Assembly (NCBI GenBank): GCA_964020975.1
Contig: OZ026615.1
Coordinates: 81,282,962-81,346,961 of the forward strand
Reading direction: 5' to 3'
Origin: Hermodice carunculata
Lineage: Eukaryota; Annelida; Polychaeta; Eunicida; Amphinomidae
DNA: 64,000 nt
Part shown: positions 21,801 through 32,570 of the stretch, in pieces
Layout of the letters: every line of letters starts with the position of its first letter
Position numbering within the stretch: the stretch's first letter is position 1
Notes under the pieces: generated by a model
The model's input: the letters and a program-made list of their open reading frames with translations, nothing else
What the model was told of the DNA's origin: nothing
The model's database searches: none
Program-made: the position numbers and the translations under genes

Positions 21801-23205
21801 TGTTGACCGTCGCCTCCCTTCAGGGGTGGGGAACACATTTGGACTCTGTGACAGCCTAAAGGGAATGGCCTCCTCTGTGGAGGCAGTTTGTCATCAATTG
21901 CCTAGAACTGGAGACAAATCGTTGCACACTTCTCCAGTTCGAGTAACAGGTGGAGAACAAGCACATGCTTATGATGTGAGACAACCATACAGTGGTGGCG
22001 TACGTCAACAAGCAGGAAGGTAACAGGTAGAAGAAGCTGTTCTCCCTGGCCAAGCCGATCTTGCTTTGGTGCCATCATGTACAGTGTTTGTATCCAATGT
22101 AGGCACATTTTGTGTTGCCTGAATGTCAAGGGGGACCTGCTTTTGTGCCGATCCCAAGCAATTCAGACCGAGTGGTCTCTGAATCCCAGGGTGGTGGAAG
22201 TGATCTGGGCCCTTTGGGGCCGACAGCACATTGATCTCCTAACCAACAGTGACAATTGCAAGAACAACACCTTTGTGTCCCCATTTCCGGACGAATTGGC
22301 ATGGGCCATGGATGCCATGTCAACTTCGAGGCAGGGGATGTGGGCGCATGCCCTTTCCTCCAAACCCTGCTCTTGCTGAGAGTGTTGTACAAGATACAGG
22401 AGGGGCAGTGCGAAGTCCTTCTTGGGGGCCCCTGATAGCCCAAAAGGGAATGGTGCTTGGACCTCTTGGAGTTGAGCATGGAGCCTTCACAGGCTCTTCA
22501 TCCTCTACCGCAACAGCATCGACAACTAGGCTCAAACAAGTTTCACTGCAACCAGCAGTTTCTCAGGCTTCACTTCCTGAGATTATCACCTGGGGCATTG
22601 CATCAGCCTGCTTTTCAAAGGGAATGGCTGAGTGGGTTGCCCCCGGGAAACTTTGTAAGTCTTCTATAAAGATCTATGATTTACGCTGGAACAAGTTTTG
22701 CTACCTGGCATTCTGCTGAGGGACTGTCTCCATGGGAGGCGACGGTCCAGCAGGTTGCAGACTTTTTGTTAAGTTTCTTTGAAGGTTTACAGCAGCTAGG
22801 GGTACAAGTCAGCCATAGCAGCTTTGCTTAAGACCAAGGGGCAGACTTTAGGGACAGATCCCTTTCTCTGCGGGCTTGTCAATAGCTTTTACATTGATCG
22901 ACTGAGGAAGCGGAATGTGGTGCCTCGCTGAGACCTCACTGAGACCTCGCAATAGTGCTTGGGGTGGTGACCAAGCCCCCATTTGAGCTGAAGATATGAT
23001 CGATCTAAGATCTTAATGTGCAAGATGGTTTTCCAGTTAGTGCTGGCCACAGGTGGTAGGCCCAGGGAGATGTACTCCTTAGATATGTCCCTCATCAGGT
23101 GGTCTGCTGTTGGGAAGGATGTTTTTTTAAGGCCCCAGGGGGGCTTCACACACATACAAGTGGCCGTGACCCACAGGCACTCGTAACGTTCAGTCAGTCA
23201 AGCTT
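18873..23205 (+). mobile_element. DIRS family 1, copy A2 (gag, RT, start of tyrosine recombinase)
   Basis: The gag-like part runs to about 20.8 kb. The DIRS reverse transcriptase (about 20.8-21.4 kb) shows LVDKQAINPVFDVASPGF, RPVIDLSRPN and METPAAIMAA. A DIRS RNase H/methylase-like region follows. A tyrosine recombinase segment (about 22.6-23.2 kb) shows VLATGGRPREMYSLDMSLIR and VGKDVFLRPQGGFTHIQVA. The right end is missing. It is an old copy with many breaks, lying entirely inside the dynein intron. Confidence 0.8.
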
Positions 23206-23815
23206 TCATGCTAATATACACGTGTGTGTGGGGGGGGGGGGGTTAAAGGGGGTGGACCTGGAACATTTATGATCTATGTGTTCAATGACCCACATAGGAT
23301 CATATATGCAACAGAATATTGTGTATGCATCTTTGCAGTCAATTATTTGTGCAAATAAGCTGGTGGTGCATGGGCCTAAAACCACAACGTCGTCAGATAG
23401 AGCTCCTTTGACTTTTGATCGGTATTGTATATAAATTAAAACTTTGAAATTTAATTGGCACAATGGTAGTTCTGTACTTATGCTAGCATCTATTAGTTTC
23501 TTGGTACAGGTTCAGCTGAGCATGGATAGGTCACAGTCCTCTTGTTAAAATTAAAGTTCAGTTGGAATTCTCCTGAATACCACTCCAGAATGATAGTCAA
23601 AGCAAGCATCCCATGCCCTCATTCTGCAGCCACCAGATTTGCTTTGCCGCCTGTGCTGGTTTGTGACCTCCATAAACAGTCATGATTAAATCTCTTAATG
23701 TTACAGCAAAATGATACTGATATTCTAATTTGTTGCAGTACATCTAGGTTCTCTCCATGCAAAACTTCTTAATTTATATTGTTAAATCTGCAAGATGTGA
23801 TTGTTTCTGTTGTAG
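23206..23815. other. Intron remainder, no feature seen
   Basis: A G-run near 23229 and otherwise unremarkable sequence up to the acceptor TTGTTTCTGTTGTAG at 23815. Confidence 0.5.
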
Positions 23816-24005
23816 AATCTGCGTGATGCTCTCGACAACATGTTTGATGCCCGTGTTCCTGCCCTGTGGAGAAAGATCTCGTGGCAGTCATCAACCCTGG
23901 GGTTCTGGTTCACAGAACTGTTAGAAAGGAATGAACAGTTCTCAAGGTGGATCTTTGAAGGCAGACCAAACTCATTCTGGATGACTGGTTTCTTCAACCC
24001 ACAAG
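23816..24005 (+). CDS. DNAH8: Axonemal dynein heavy chain exon (second from last)
   Basis: The exon encodes [20 protein letters not shown], then [20 protein letters not shown] and [20 protein letters not shown], then NPQ plus one base. This is among the most conserved parts of the dynein heavy chain C-terminal domain ([12 protein letters not shown] and [15 protein letters not shown] in vertebrates). It starts in phase 0 after AG at 23815 and ends with one base of a glycine codon before the donor GTAATC. The exon is intact and shows no sign of decay despite being flanked by 7-8 kb of repeats on each side. Confidence 0.95.
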
Positions 24006-24069
24006 GTAATCATGCAACCCAAAGCCATTAGTGTTGAATTCATGGCTTAAAGTGTGTGTGTCAACACAC

Positions 24070-24174
<105 letters not shown>

Positions 24175-24279
24175 TTCTTTTATACCAGCAAATTTGTCCA
24201 AACACTATTATACATAGAAACTCCCAACTTGGCATGATTGTACCTCCATACAAGGAGTTTGACCGTTTTATACAGAAGA

Positions 24280-25010
24280 ATGAAGATGTTTAAAATTATG
24301 CAAATTAGGGCATTTGAAATTTTAAATCTTGAATATCTTTAAAAGTATAATAGATAGAGATGTTATTTTAACTTCTACTAGTGGGTTATTGACCATTGTA
24401 CATGTTATGAATCTAAAACAAAAGTTGTAGCAATTTAAATTATGCTGATTAGCAGCATTTGAAATTTTAAAACTTGAATATCTTCAAAACTATTATAGAT
24501 AGAGATGTCATTTCAACTTCTACTAGGGGGTTGTTGACCATTGCACATGTAATGAAACTAAAACAAAAGTTGTAGCAGTTTAAATTATGCTAATTAGCAG
24601 TATTCAAAATTTTCAGTCTTGAATATCTTCAACACTATTATAGATAGAGATGTCATTCCAACTTCTACTAAGGGGTTGTTGACCATTGCGCACCTAATGA
24701 ATTAAAAAAGATAAAAGTTGTAGCAGTTTAAATTATGCTAATTAGCAGTATTCAAAATTTTCAGTCTTGAATATCTTCAACACTATTATAGATAGAGATG
24801 TCATTCCAACTTCTACTAGGGGTTGTTGACCATTGCGCACCTAATGAATTAAAAAAGATAAAAGTTGTAGCAATTTAAATTATGCTAAATGGCACCATTA
24901 GAAATTTCAAATCTTGAATAACTTCAAAGCTATAATAGATAGAGATGCCATTCCAACTTCTACTCCTGTGTTATTGAATAGTTGTACATTGCCGTACCAA
25001 TATACTTTGA
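24280..25010. repeat. Minisatellite/satellite, ~146-bp unit, nearly five copies
   Basis: The anchor AAATTATG recurs at 24293, 24437, 24582, 24730 and 24877, giving periods of 144-148. Each unit contains GATAGAGATGTCATT and CTTCTACTA followed by GTTGTTGACCATTG. The two central units are the most alike, as expected from local unequal exchange. Intronic. Confidence 0.92.
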
Positions 25011-25577
25011 AGACACACACACTGATTTGCTATGCAGCAAATCATCTGTCCTAGTTGTACATGTTTTGTTTGTTTTCTATTAAAGGAGCAAGACCAAAAT
25101 AATGAGAGTTAATTGTTTTTGTCACAGGGCCAGGCAAGCATAGCATTTGCTCCCCTCCAGCATACTGGAGAGGTCATTGCTGTGGTGGAAATAAGAGAAG
25201 TGTATGCCAATACCACCAAAGGCCTTAAGTAAATTAGTGGCAAATTACAACTACATTACCATCAAACAGGATAAAGTTCTAAAAGTACATCAGCATGATC
25301 TCATGCACTTTTCATGTAAATAATCAGGAAACCTTTGGCAGGTGGAATTACTCATATTGTTTCCTGTTTGAAGTGAAAAGATACCATAATTCATCATGAA
25401 TAAAACAGTGAAGGTTGACATTTGTCTGAAAGTATTAGATTCAAAAGTAAAACTAAGTGAGCATGCTTACATGTACATGTACCTGCGCTAGCATTCTTCA
25501 TGGTCACTCTGCACACCAAAAACAATGAGCAATCATGAAAAATGCAGCGCAGGTATACACAGGAGCTTGGTTTTTAT
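25011..25577. other. Intron, no feature seen
   Basis: No ORF of note. Short ACATGTACATGTACC motifs are present near 25470-25485. Confidence 0.5.
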
Positions 25578-27378
25578 TAGCTCAGCTGACTTGTCAGTCA
25601 GCTGAGGTTATGTCATGACTAGCCATCCCTCGTCCATCTGTCCGTTGTCCATCGTCCACAATTCACATTTTTGACTTCTCCAAAACAGGCAGCCAGATTT
25701 ACTTCAAACTTGGTGGGGATGTGCCTTGGGTGGGTCTGTACCAAGTTTGTTCAAATGGTAATATTCCATTGATTTTGGATTTTTAAGTTTTTTTTTTTTT
25801 GGTTCTTTTTTGGGGCAAATCTTAAAAATCTTCTCCGCAACTGCTCACCCAATTGTTTGATATCGTACAGGGACACTCCTGGGGACATGTAGTTCGGAAT
25901 TTGTTCACCAGGTTGCACTGTGCTTTTATAATTTTTTATGATTTTTTTGTGTGTTTTTGCTATTTTTGACTTCTTCTCCAGAACTGTTACTCAGATTAAG
26001 CTGAAACTTGGTGGATATGTTCCTTGTGGAAGGGTCAAACAAAAAAGTTGTTCACCAGTTGGCACTGCGGTGGATTCCTGATTTTTAACGATTTTTTCAA
26101 TTCAGGCACTTAACTGGTCAATGCAGCTTTCCTATTGATTAGTATGTAAGTCAATGGGCATTCTAATACTAATTCACATTTTCGACCTCTCTAAAACTGT
26201 CATCCAGGTTGACTTCAAACCTAGTGGCAATGTACCTTGGGTGGGATTCTTCCAGGTTCATTCAAATGGTCACACTCCAATGATTTTTGGATTTTTAATG
26301 AATTTCCTTGTTCTTTTTTTTTGACAAATCTTACAAAATCATCTTCTCCACAACCGCTCACCCAATTGCTTTGATATTACATATGAACACTCCTAGGGGC
26401 TCCTAGTTCTTAATTTGTTTACCAGGTGGTGCTGCAATTTTTTTCATTTTTTTATGAATTTTTGTGTGTTTTTGTTACTTGTCACTTCTTCTCCAGAACC
26501 GTCTCTCAGATTAAGTTGAAACTTTGTGCATATGTTCCTTGTTAAAGGGTCAAACAAAAATGTTCACTAGGTACCACTGCTTTGTGTTCTTGATTTTTAA
26601 AGATTTTTTTCAATTCAGGTACGTGCCAGTAAATGCACCTTTTCTATTGCTTACTATGCAAGTCAACGGGCATTCTATTGGTATTTCACATTTTGGACTT
26701 CCCTGAAGAAGCTGTCTGTCAGATTTACTTCAAACTCGGTGGCAATGTACCTTGGGTGGGTCTCTACCAATTTTATTCAAATGGTTACGCTCCAGTGACT
26801 TTTTGATTTTTATGATTTTTTTTCAAAAATCTGTAATAAATTTTAAATAGGAAAGTTTAACAAGGGAATTTCTTTGTGATGGTTATAACTTAAATAATTT
26901 TGGCCAGATTTGTGCCAAACTTGGTAGGGATGTACCTTTTTTAAGTGTCTACCTATTTTGCGCAAATGGTCATGCTCCAGTGATGTTTGGACCTTGACCT
27001 CATTCCCAAGGCCACAGGACAACTGACACATATTTACTGTTCACTTGCAAACTTGAGATCTGTTTTGAGTTAGGACCTTGATGTTGCACATGTTAATGTC
27101 TCTCTATGAAGGTCATTCTTAGACAGTACATGAGTGACCTTGATCTCTTTTCTGGGGTCACAGTGCAACATACATGAATTTTACTCTTCATTATAACTTG
27201 AGAACTACTTGAACTTGGACCTTGGTGTTGCACATGTTAGTGTTCTTCTATAAAGGTCAGACTTACTCAGTACATGGGTGACCTTGATCCGATCTCCGAT
27301 CCCAAGTTCACAGGGCTGCAAGTGTGATGAATGTCTAGGTCAGCTGATCATGGGCTGTTCACACAGCCCTCTTGTTTT
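25578..27378 (+). repeat. Fullest copy of the long hairpin-ended interspersed repeat (~1.8 kb)
   Basis: The 5' end is TTAGCTCAGCTGACTTGTCA, including an internal palindrome (TCAGCTGAC..GTCAGCTGA). The body has about two and a half tandem, diverged units of roughly 530 bp, each containing 'cttctcc-aaac', 'cttcaaacttggtgg' and 'aagctgaaacttggtggatatgtt' blocks. A segment with short inverted GACCTTGA/TCAAGGTC motifs follows. The 3' end is a perfect hairpin (GGGCTGT 27352-27358, ACAGCCC 27363-27369) then TCTTGTTTT. No coding frame. Other pieces lie at 14840, 15210, 16025, 37465-38310, 46485-47620 and 62994-64000. Confidence 0.8.
27352..27369 (+). other. Terminal hairpin of the long repeat
   Basis: A perfect 7-bp stem with a TCAC loop, immediately followed by TCTTG. 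The same hairpin is at 15277-15294 (one mismatch, followed by TCTAG) and, inverted, at 63001-63018. It could be a Helitron-like 3' end, but this is inferred. Confidence 0.7.
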
Positions 27379-27379
27379 T

Positions 27380-28340
27380 ATTCCATGCTCGTACTAGATC
27401 CCTATTTTGTTGATAGAATTGTCAAGAAAAAATTGGAAAGAAATATCAGGATCAGAGCAAGAGAACTATTCGATTTACAACTAGCCATGCAGGTGCATGT
27501 GACCTATTTCGTTGTGCTAATTATGCACCTCAGAGCTCTGATTCACCAAGGTGAGAACACCTCTCAGATGAAATGGCTGGAAACACCCTGTTTTAGTCCA
27601 TGTAAATTAAGTGAGTATGGAATAAAATTAAGAATAAATTGCGATTAATATCAATAGATTGTCCTGGAAATATGTAATCTTAACTTTATGGCAACTTGTA
27701 CCAAATGAAATTTGGAGTATATTGTTTGTTCTAAAATTACACTGCTAATGAAAATTTGACCTACACAGAGTAGAGCCAGAGTGCCAACATACATATATAT
27801 GTTATGTCTTGGAATACTGGTATTTTATTTCAATCATACATGTACCAAAGTGACCATCCCAGAAGTTGTGAAAATCACAGGAGGTTTGTCAGCAAAATGA
27901 CTGTTTTATGAAATACTGGGCTAAGTTTTCAAGTTTGTCAGATAGCCAAGCCTGTTTCAGGAATAAGAACAGATTGGCACTTCCTCACAGTGATTAAAGT
28001 GGATCTAGTATACATGTACATTACATTTTAGAGAAAGCTACGTGTACAAGTATCCCTGTAAGAACCATTCTAACACGTACTCTTACCAATCATTTTGTAA
28101 AAATTTGTTGAAAGTCAGGAATGATAGTACTACCACCAAGTGAACATCTTTGGGGAAGATTGAATTAAAGTAAATGGACTTGGTAAAGCTGCATTTTAGA
28201 GGTACCACTCCTAGTACCTTAAAATATTCCAAATATTGGTACAAAAACTTATGCCAAGATGTCCTCATCCAACGAGAAACCAGAATACATTCACAACCAA
28301 TCAAATACTCATTTATGCATATCCTTTTCACATGGGACAA
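27380..28340. other. Intron, no gene seen
   Basis: AT-rich. The longest open frames are 85-125 codons and have no recognisable content. The second half of one (28174-28551) runs into DIRS sequence. Confidence 0.5.
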
Positions 28341-28344
28341 ACTT

Positions 28345-29640
28345 ATCGGGTCTATTGCAGAGCCAGAAACAGGAGCCTCCAGGGATGGCCTAGCCCCGTG
28401 TCGTTTGCTGGTGAAGCCAAAGTCCAGGCATGAATTGTACTGGAAGAGTTGTTATATGTACAAATTCGCTCCTGCGACAGTTGACGCTCTCTTACGGAAC
28501 CATTCCGTCAAGGTGTCTGAGTTCATAACTCTACCCCTATCATTGCTCTAATGCTTTGAGCAGGATGTGCGGGTTATGACCATAGTGGGCTCCTGCCTGG
28601 ACTGTTCAGGATGACCCACCAGGCGTCTTTTAGAGGAAACGCATGACAACCCCCCAGCGCCAGCCTCCACCAAATGTTCGGTGGAGACCCTGCTGGGCCT
28701 GAAGGCCATGCCGTGGGCCATATGCTCAGTGGGGCCATTATATTCAACGTGAATGTGAAGTGCAACACCCTGCGCTCATCTTGGTGGGCAACCTGCCGAT
28801 GGTGGTTTGCAAGGCTGCCAACCAGCTGCCCCTGGACCCTGTTGGTCTGGGGCTGTTCGGTCAGGGGTTGTTCCCACTCTTCAAGAGGGCGGATCAGATG
28901 GCCAAGGAGAAGCAGCACAAGTCTCTACATGAGGCTTTCCTGTAGGGTGCTAGGTCGTTAAAGGGGTTGGCTTCCTCCCTTCAGTCTTCTGCGGCTGGGC
29001 ATGGCCCCAGGCAACAGCAGAAGCCCCAGCAGTGGAGGCCGAAGCCAACTAAGAAGGGTGGCTAGCCTTCAAAGGCGGTCTCTTCTGGTGCTAAGGGCAG
29101 CCTGAAGCCAGTGCCTCGTCCCTAGGGACACGTTCCGGTCATCCGATGCCTCTTCAGGCCCACCGATCAGCCATCCCTCTCCACCAACTTGGCAAGGGTT
29201 GGTAGGCGGCCGGCTAGTGTCCTTCGCCCATCAATGGGATCGCATAACAAACAAAGTTTTTGTCAGGAACGTTATCAGTCACAGGTACTCTTTGGAGTTT
29301 GCTGAGGGCAACTCTCCACTTTCAATTGTTCCATTCTCATTTCTCCTTCACGCAGAGGTGGAGTGGGAGCTCTTGGGCGAGGCCATGCAAAAGCTTGTGT
29401 ACAAACAGGCCATCAAACCTTGGGTCCCCAGGCTTTTACAGTGGTCTCTTTTTGCTGGCAAAGAGGGGCGGCCGGCACAGACCGGTGATTGACCTGTCAC
29501 ATCTCAATATATATGTTGTGCAGTACTCCTTGATGTAGACTCCAATCATCATCATGGCAGTCATCCAACAGGATGATTGGGCAACCTTGATATACCTGAA
29601 AGAGGCTTTTCATGTTCCTTTTACACAGTGAGAGGGGCCT
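28345..29640 (+). mobile_element. DIRS family 1, copy B1 (gag 3' part to start of RT)
   Basis: It contains the family's blocks 'ACAGGAGCCTCCAGGGATGG', 'GAGACCCTGCTGGGCCT' and 'CATGCAAAAGCTTGTGTACA', ending within RT (DRPVIDLS-like and TLIYLK regions). It abuts a second fragment, with no terminal repeats at either end. Old and broken. Confidence 0.7.
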
Positions 29641-30800
29641 GTAGAGATTTGCATCCTGGCACGTGCTGCTGATGCCAACATTCAGGCACCTTCCAGTTTG
29701 CCCAGGCCTCCCCCTCAGGTGCAAACTGGCCCTCAAATCCAGACCCCTGTGGGAGGGGTGTATAGTTTGACCAGGCCATGCAGTCAGGTTCAAGCTGGTC
29801 CTCCAATTGAGGCTAGGTCTTGAATCAAGGCCCCTGGTCTCTAAATCAATCCCTGTGTGGGAAAGGATCAGCCGTCCACAGACAGTAAGATGACTGTAGC
29901 GCAGAGATCCCCTTCAAGGGTCCCCTCTGCAGCCACTTCAGCTCAAGTGAGCAGGTCGGTGGGAAAGGGCCCCTCCTATCCTGCATGTTGTACGGGCCAC
30001 TGTGCATCAGTAGTTCCACAGCAGGATGGAACCTTAGTGATCACCAATACAGTGAGCACTGAAGTGGAAAGAAAGTCAGTGATAGCCGTGGCTGGAACAC
30101 GGGTGACGTCGTCATCACTTCCCATGGCACCTCCTCCTCCAGGCTTTACTTCCCACGACCCGCCAGGACAAGCTTTGGCTGTGCAGGCAGAGGCAACTGC
30201 CAAGTGATTATGGAAAAAGTGGAGGCACTGATCACCGCATTTGGCAAACAGCTGAATAGGTTGGAGCGTAAAGTTGCCTGCAGGGAACCTGTGGTCGCTC
30301 CTTCTTCCCTGCCCGCTCGGAAATGCCTGGCCCCTCTTGTGAGAGCAGGGCCGAGTGTTATTCCGAGTCTACAGCACCAACGCCCAAGGTGGCTATGGCG
30401 GTGGGTCCCACTAAGCCCTCTGTGGTGGTCGCATCCGAGCCTGGGCCCCTTTAGGGCAAAGGGTTGGGCGGCACCATAGTTCTCAGTGGCGAGGACTTGG
30501 CCCTCATGCTCACTTTGTGGGGGAGGGGGGGAGGGATCGGCATGTCAGCCGGCCTCTCCCCTGCCATGAGCATTCATGGTCCCGGCATAAAGGGAAAAGG
30601 AGGAGAGGAAGAGGAGGCACCGCCACCTCTCCTCTTCTCCTGAACTGAATGCTTTGGTTGGAAGGGTAACAGACGAGTTGGCCAGGCACAACTCTCCTGC
30701 GACGGTTGATGCTCCTGTCAGGGACTGTGCCATCAAGGAGATGCAGTTAGTACCTGCCCTTCTCCATGGCGGTTTGACGAGGATGCGCTGGTGGGAAATT
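29641..30800 (+). mobile_element. DIRS family 1, copy B2 (gag-like fragment)
   Basis: It starts in the family's early gag region ('ATTCAGGCACCTTCCAGTTT' as at 55.16 kb) and runs to the 'TCAAGGAG' region (30.74 kb), so it is out of order relative to B1. The neighbouring B1/B2 pieces look like two independent insertions or a rearranged copy. Broken. Confidence 0.65.
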
Positions 30801-31298
30801 CTTTCAAGCTGTAACCTCCCAGTTTCTCAATTTGCTACTTCTTTGCTTTCAGTACAACTGAACATTCTCTAATGCTAAAGCCAGCTTTCTGCAGTCATAT
30901 CATAGTGAAACCATGTGTCGCTATAGTTGCTGAAACCGGCTTCTCTTTCCCCCCAGGGTGTGGATTGCAATCTTACGGCTATCATCTGAGTAGAACATGT
31001 TGGTATCCCTGATATTTTGGAACACAAGTCATGATAATATTTATCAATATGAATGAAAAAGATGAAGACAATAATTGCAGCTGAAGGGTACTTAGTGCTT
31101 TGCACTGATTTTTTTTTTCTAAAATCAATCCTTTTTCTGGCAGAATGGGCCTACGGCACAATATACTTAGCTATTCCAGGACACCATGGATTTAATTATG
31201 TGGCACTGAAATCTTGGCGAAAGTAGGAATGTTGTTCTTAAAGGTAATGAAGACAGAAAAGTTTTAAGATTCAAACTTTGTGTTCATTTTTTTACTAG
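30801..31298. other. Intron end, no other feature
   Basis: Unremarkable sequence leading to the acceptor TTTTTTTACTAG at 31298. Confidence 0.55.
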
Positions 31299-31705
31299 GT
31301 TTTCTGACAGCAATGAGACAAGAGGTGACTCGAGCACACAAAGGCTGGGCCTTGGACTCTGTCACCTTGCATAATGATGTAACCAAAAGCTTCAAAGAAG
31401 ATATCAATAGCGCACCAGCTGAAGGAGTATATATCTATGGACTGTACCTCGATGGAGCATCCTGGGATCGTCGCAACAGTCGTCTGGTTGAGTCCCAGCC
31501 CAAGGTCTTATTCACACCTTTGCCAGTGGTCCACATGTTTGCCATCCAGCAACAAGACAAGGACCCACGTTTGTACCAGTGTCCTGTGTATAAGAAACCA
31601 CAGCGCACAGACCTCACTTACATCACTTTTATAGTTATGAAGACAGTCCAAAGTCCAGATCACTGGATTTTGCGTGGTGTAGCTGCTCTCTGTGATATCA
31701 AGTAG
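31299..31705 (+). CDS. DNAH8: Axonemal dynein heavy chain, last exon
   Basis: After completing a split glycine codon the exon encodes [34 protein letters not shown] and [20 protein letters not shown], and ends with [17 protein letters not shown] and a TAG at 31703-31705. As I recall the vertebrate sequences, [28 protein letters not shown] and [17 protein letters not shown] are the DNAH8 versions, whereas DNAH5 has TRANKGWALD and ends TPEHWVLRGVALLCDVK. I therefore call it DNAH8-like, although an ancestral gene before the DNAH5/8 split is possible. The domain is the C-terminal beta-rich cap that contacts the motor ring. Intact. Confidence 0.95.
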
Positions 31706-32115
31706 AGGTCCTTTCTTCTGTGCACAAACTTTATGCTGCACAAACCTTTGCTACAAATAATTTATTTTCTTGTTTAAATCACAATGATGGGTAATTTTTA
31801 AATGTGTTTGGGAAAAACAAGATCACATACAAGTTTATAAGGTAGCCTGCAGTCGTTATCTATTTTCAAACTGTTTTGCATTTTATTTAGTGGAAACTTT
31901 TTGTGAAACTTATTTGCCTTGACCATGTCTAATGGTAGTAAAGAAGCACTGCAAGTAATAGTGTGAACCAACAGCAGTAATGTGCTCATGTGTGTTCAAT
32001 GTTCTGTAAGCCTATTATGAAAGTGCTTGTTTAAGAGTACCCTGTTTGAGTTATTACTGAAGATAAGTACAGTGAAAGAAGCTAAAAGTATACAATAAAC
32101 AGTGATCACTTAATA
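31706..32115 (+). promoter_or_regulatory. Dynein 3' UTR with AATAAA polyadenylation signal
   Basis: The first good AATAAA after the dynein stop is at 32094-32099 (ACAATAAACAG). Cleavage is expected 10-30 bases later. No repeat of the families seen elsewhere occurs in this interval. Confidence 0.7.
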
Positions 32116-32570
32116 GTTGAAGGCATGTGTTTGTGGTTTGTAAGTCTTATCACAACTCTGCAAGGAATATATATATGGTATGCATATACATGTATGTGCT
32201 ATCAGTTGTGTTCTTGAAGTGAATGCCAGCATATGAGGGAAGATCATCATTCTCTTTACTAGATAGAAAGGACCATCCCATTTCATAAATTTCACTCATA
32301 ACAGAGTTTTTAAAACTTTGTCACATGTAGACATTAGTTTTGAAAAATTTGGTTTTACTCAGAAGATATCCACATTTGATATACTGTTGTTGTAAGTATT
32401 CTCCACATTGTACTGAACTATCGTCAACAGAAGCAACTGCTATTATTAAAAACGGCTGTATTTTCAGCCAAAAAGCTCTCAAATGATGCGCTCTTTAATA
32501 CACGACAGGCAAAAATTAAAACAGCAACAGAAGTCTTGATTGTGAAGCGCACTTTAACAATAAAGAAGGT
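32116..32570. other. Intergenic, no gene seen
   Basis: AT-rich sequence between the dynein 3' end and the first terminal repeat of DIRS family 2. Confidence 0.5.

Noticed and set aside
24280-25010. CRISPR-like array
   Set aside because: Units are repeated over their whole length with no unique spacers, and the genome is eukaryotic.
32430-32560. Possible small RNA or exon downstream of dynein
   Set aside because: No stem structure or coding frame could be supported.
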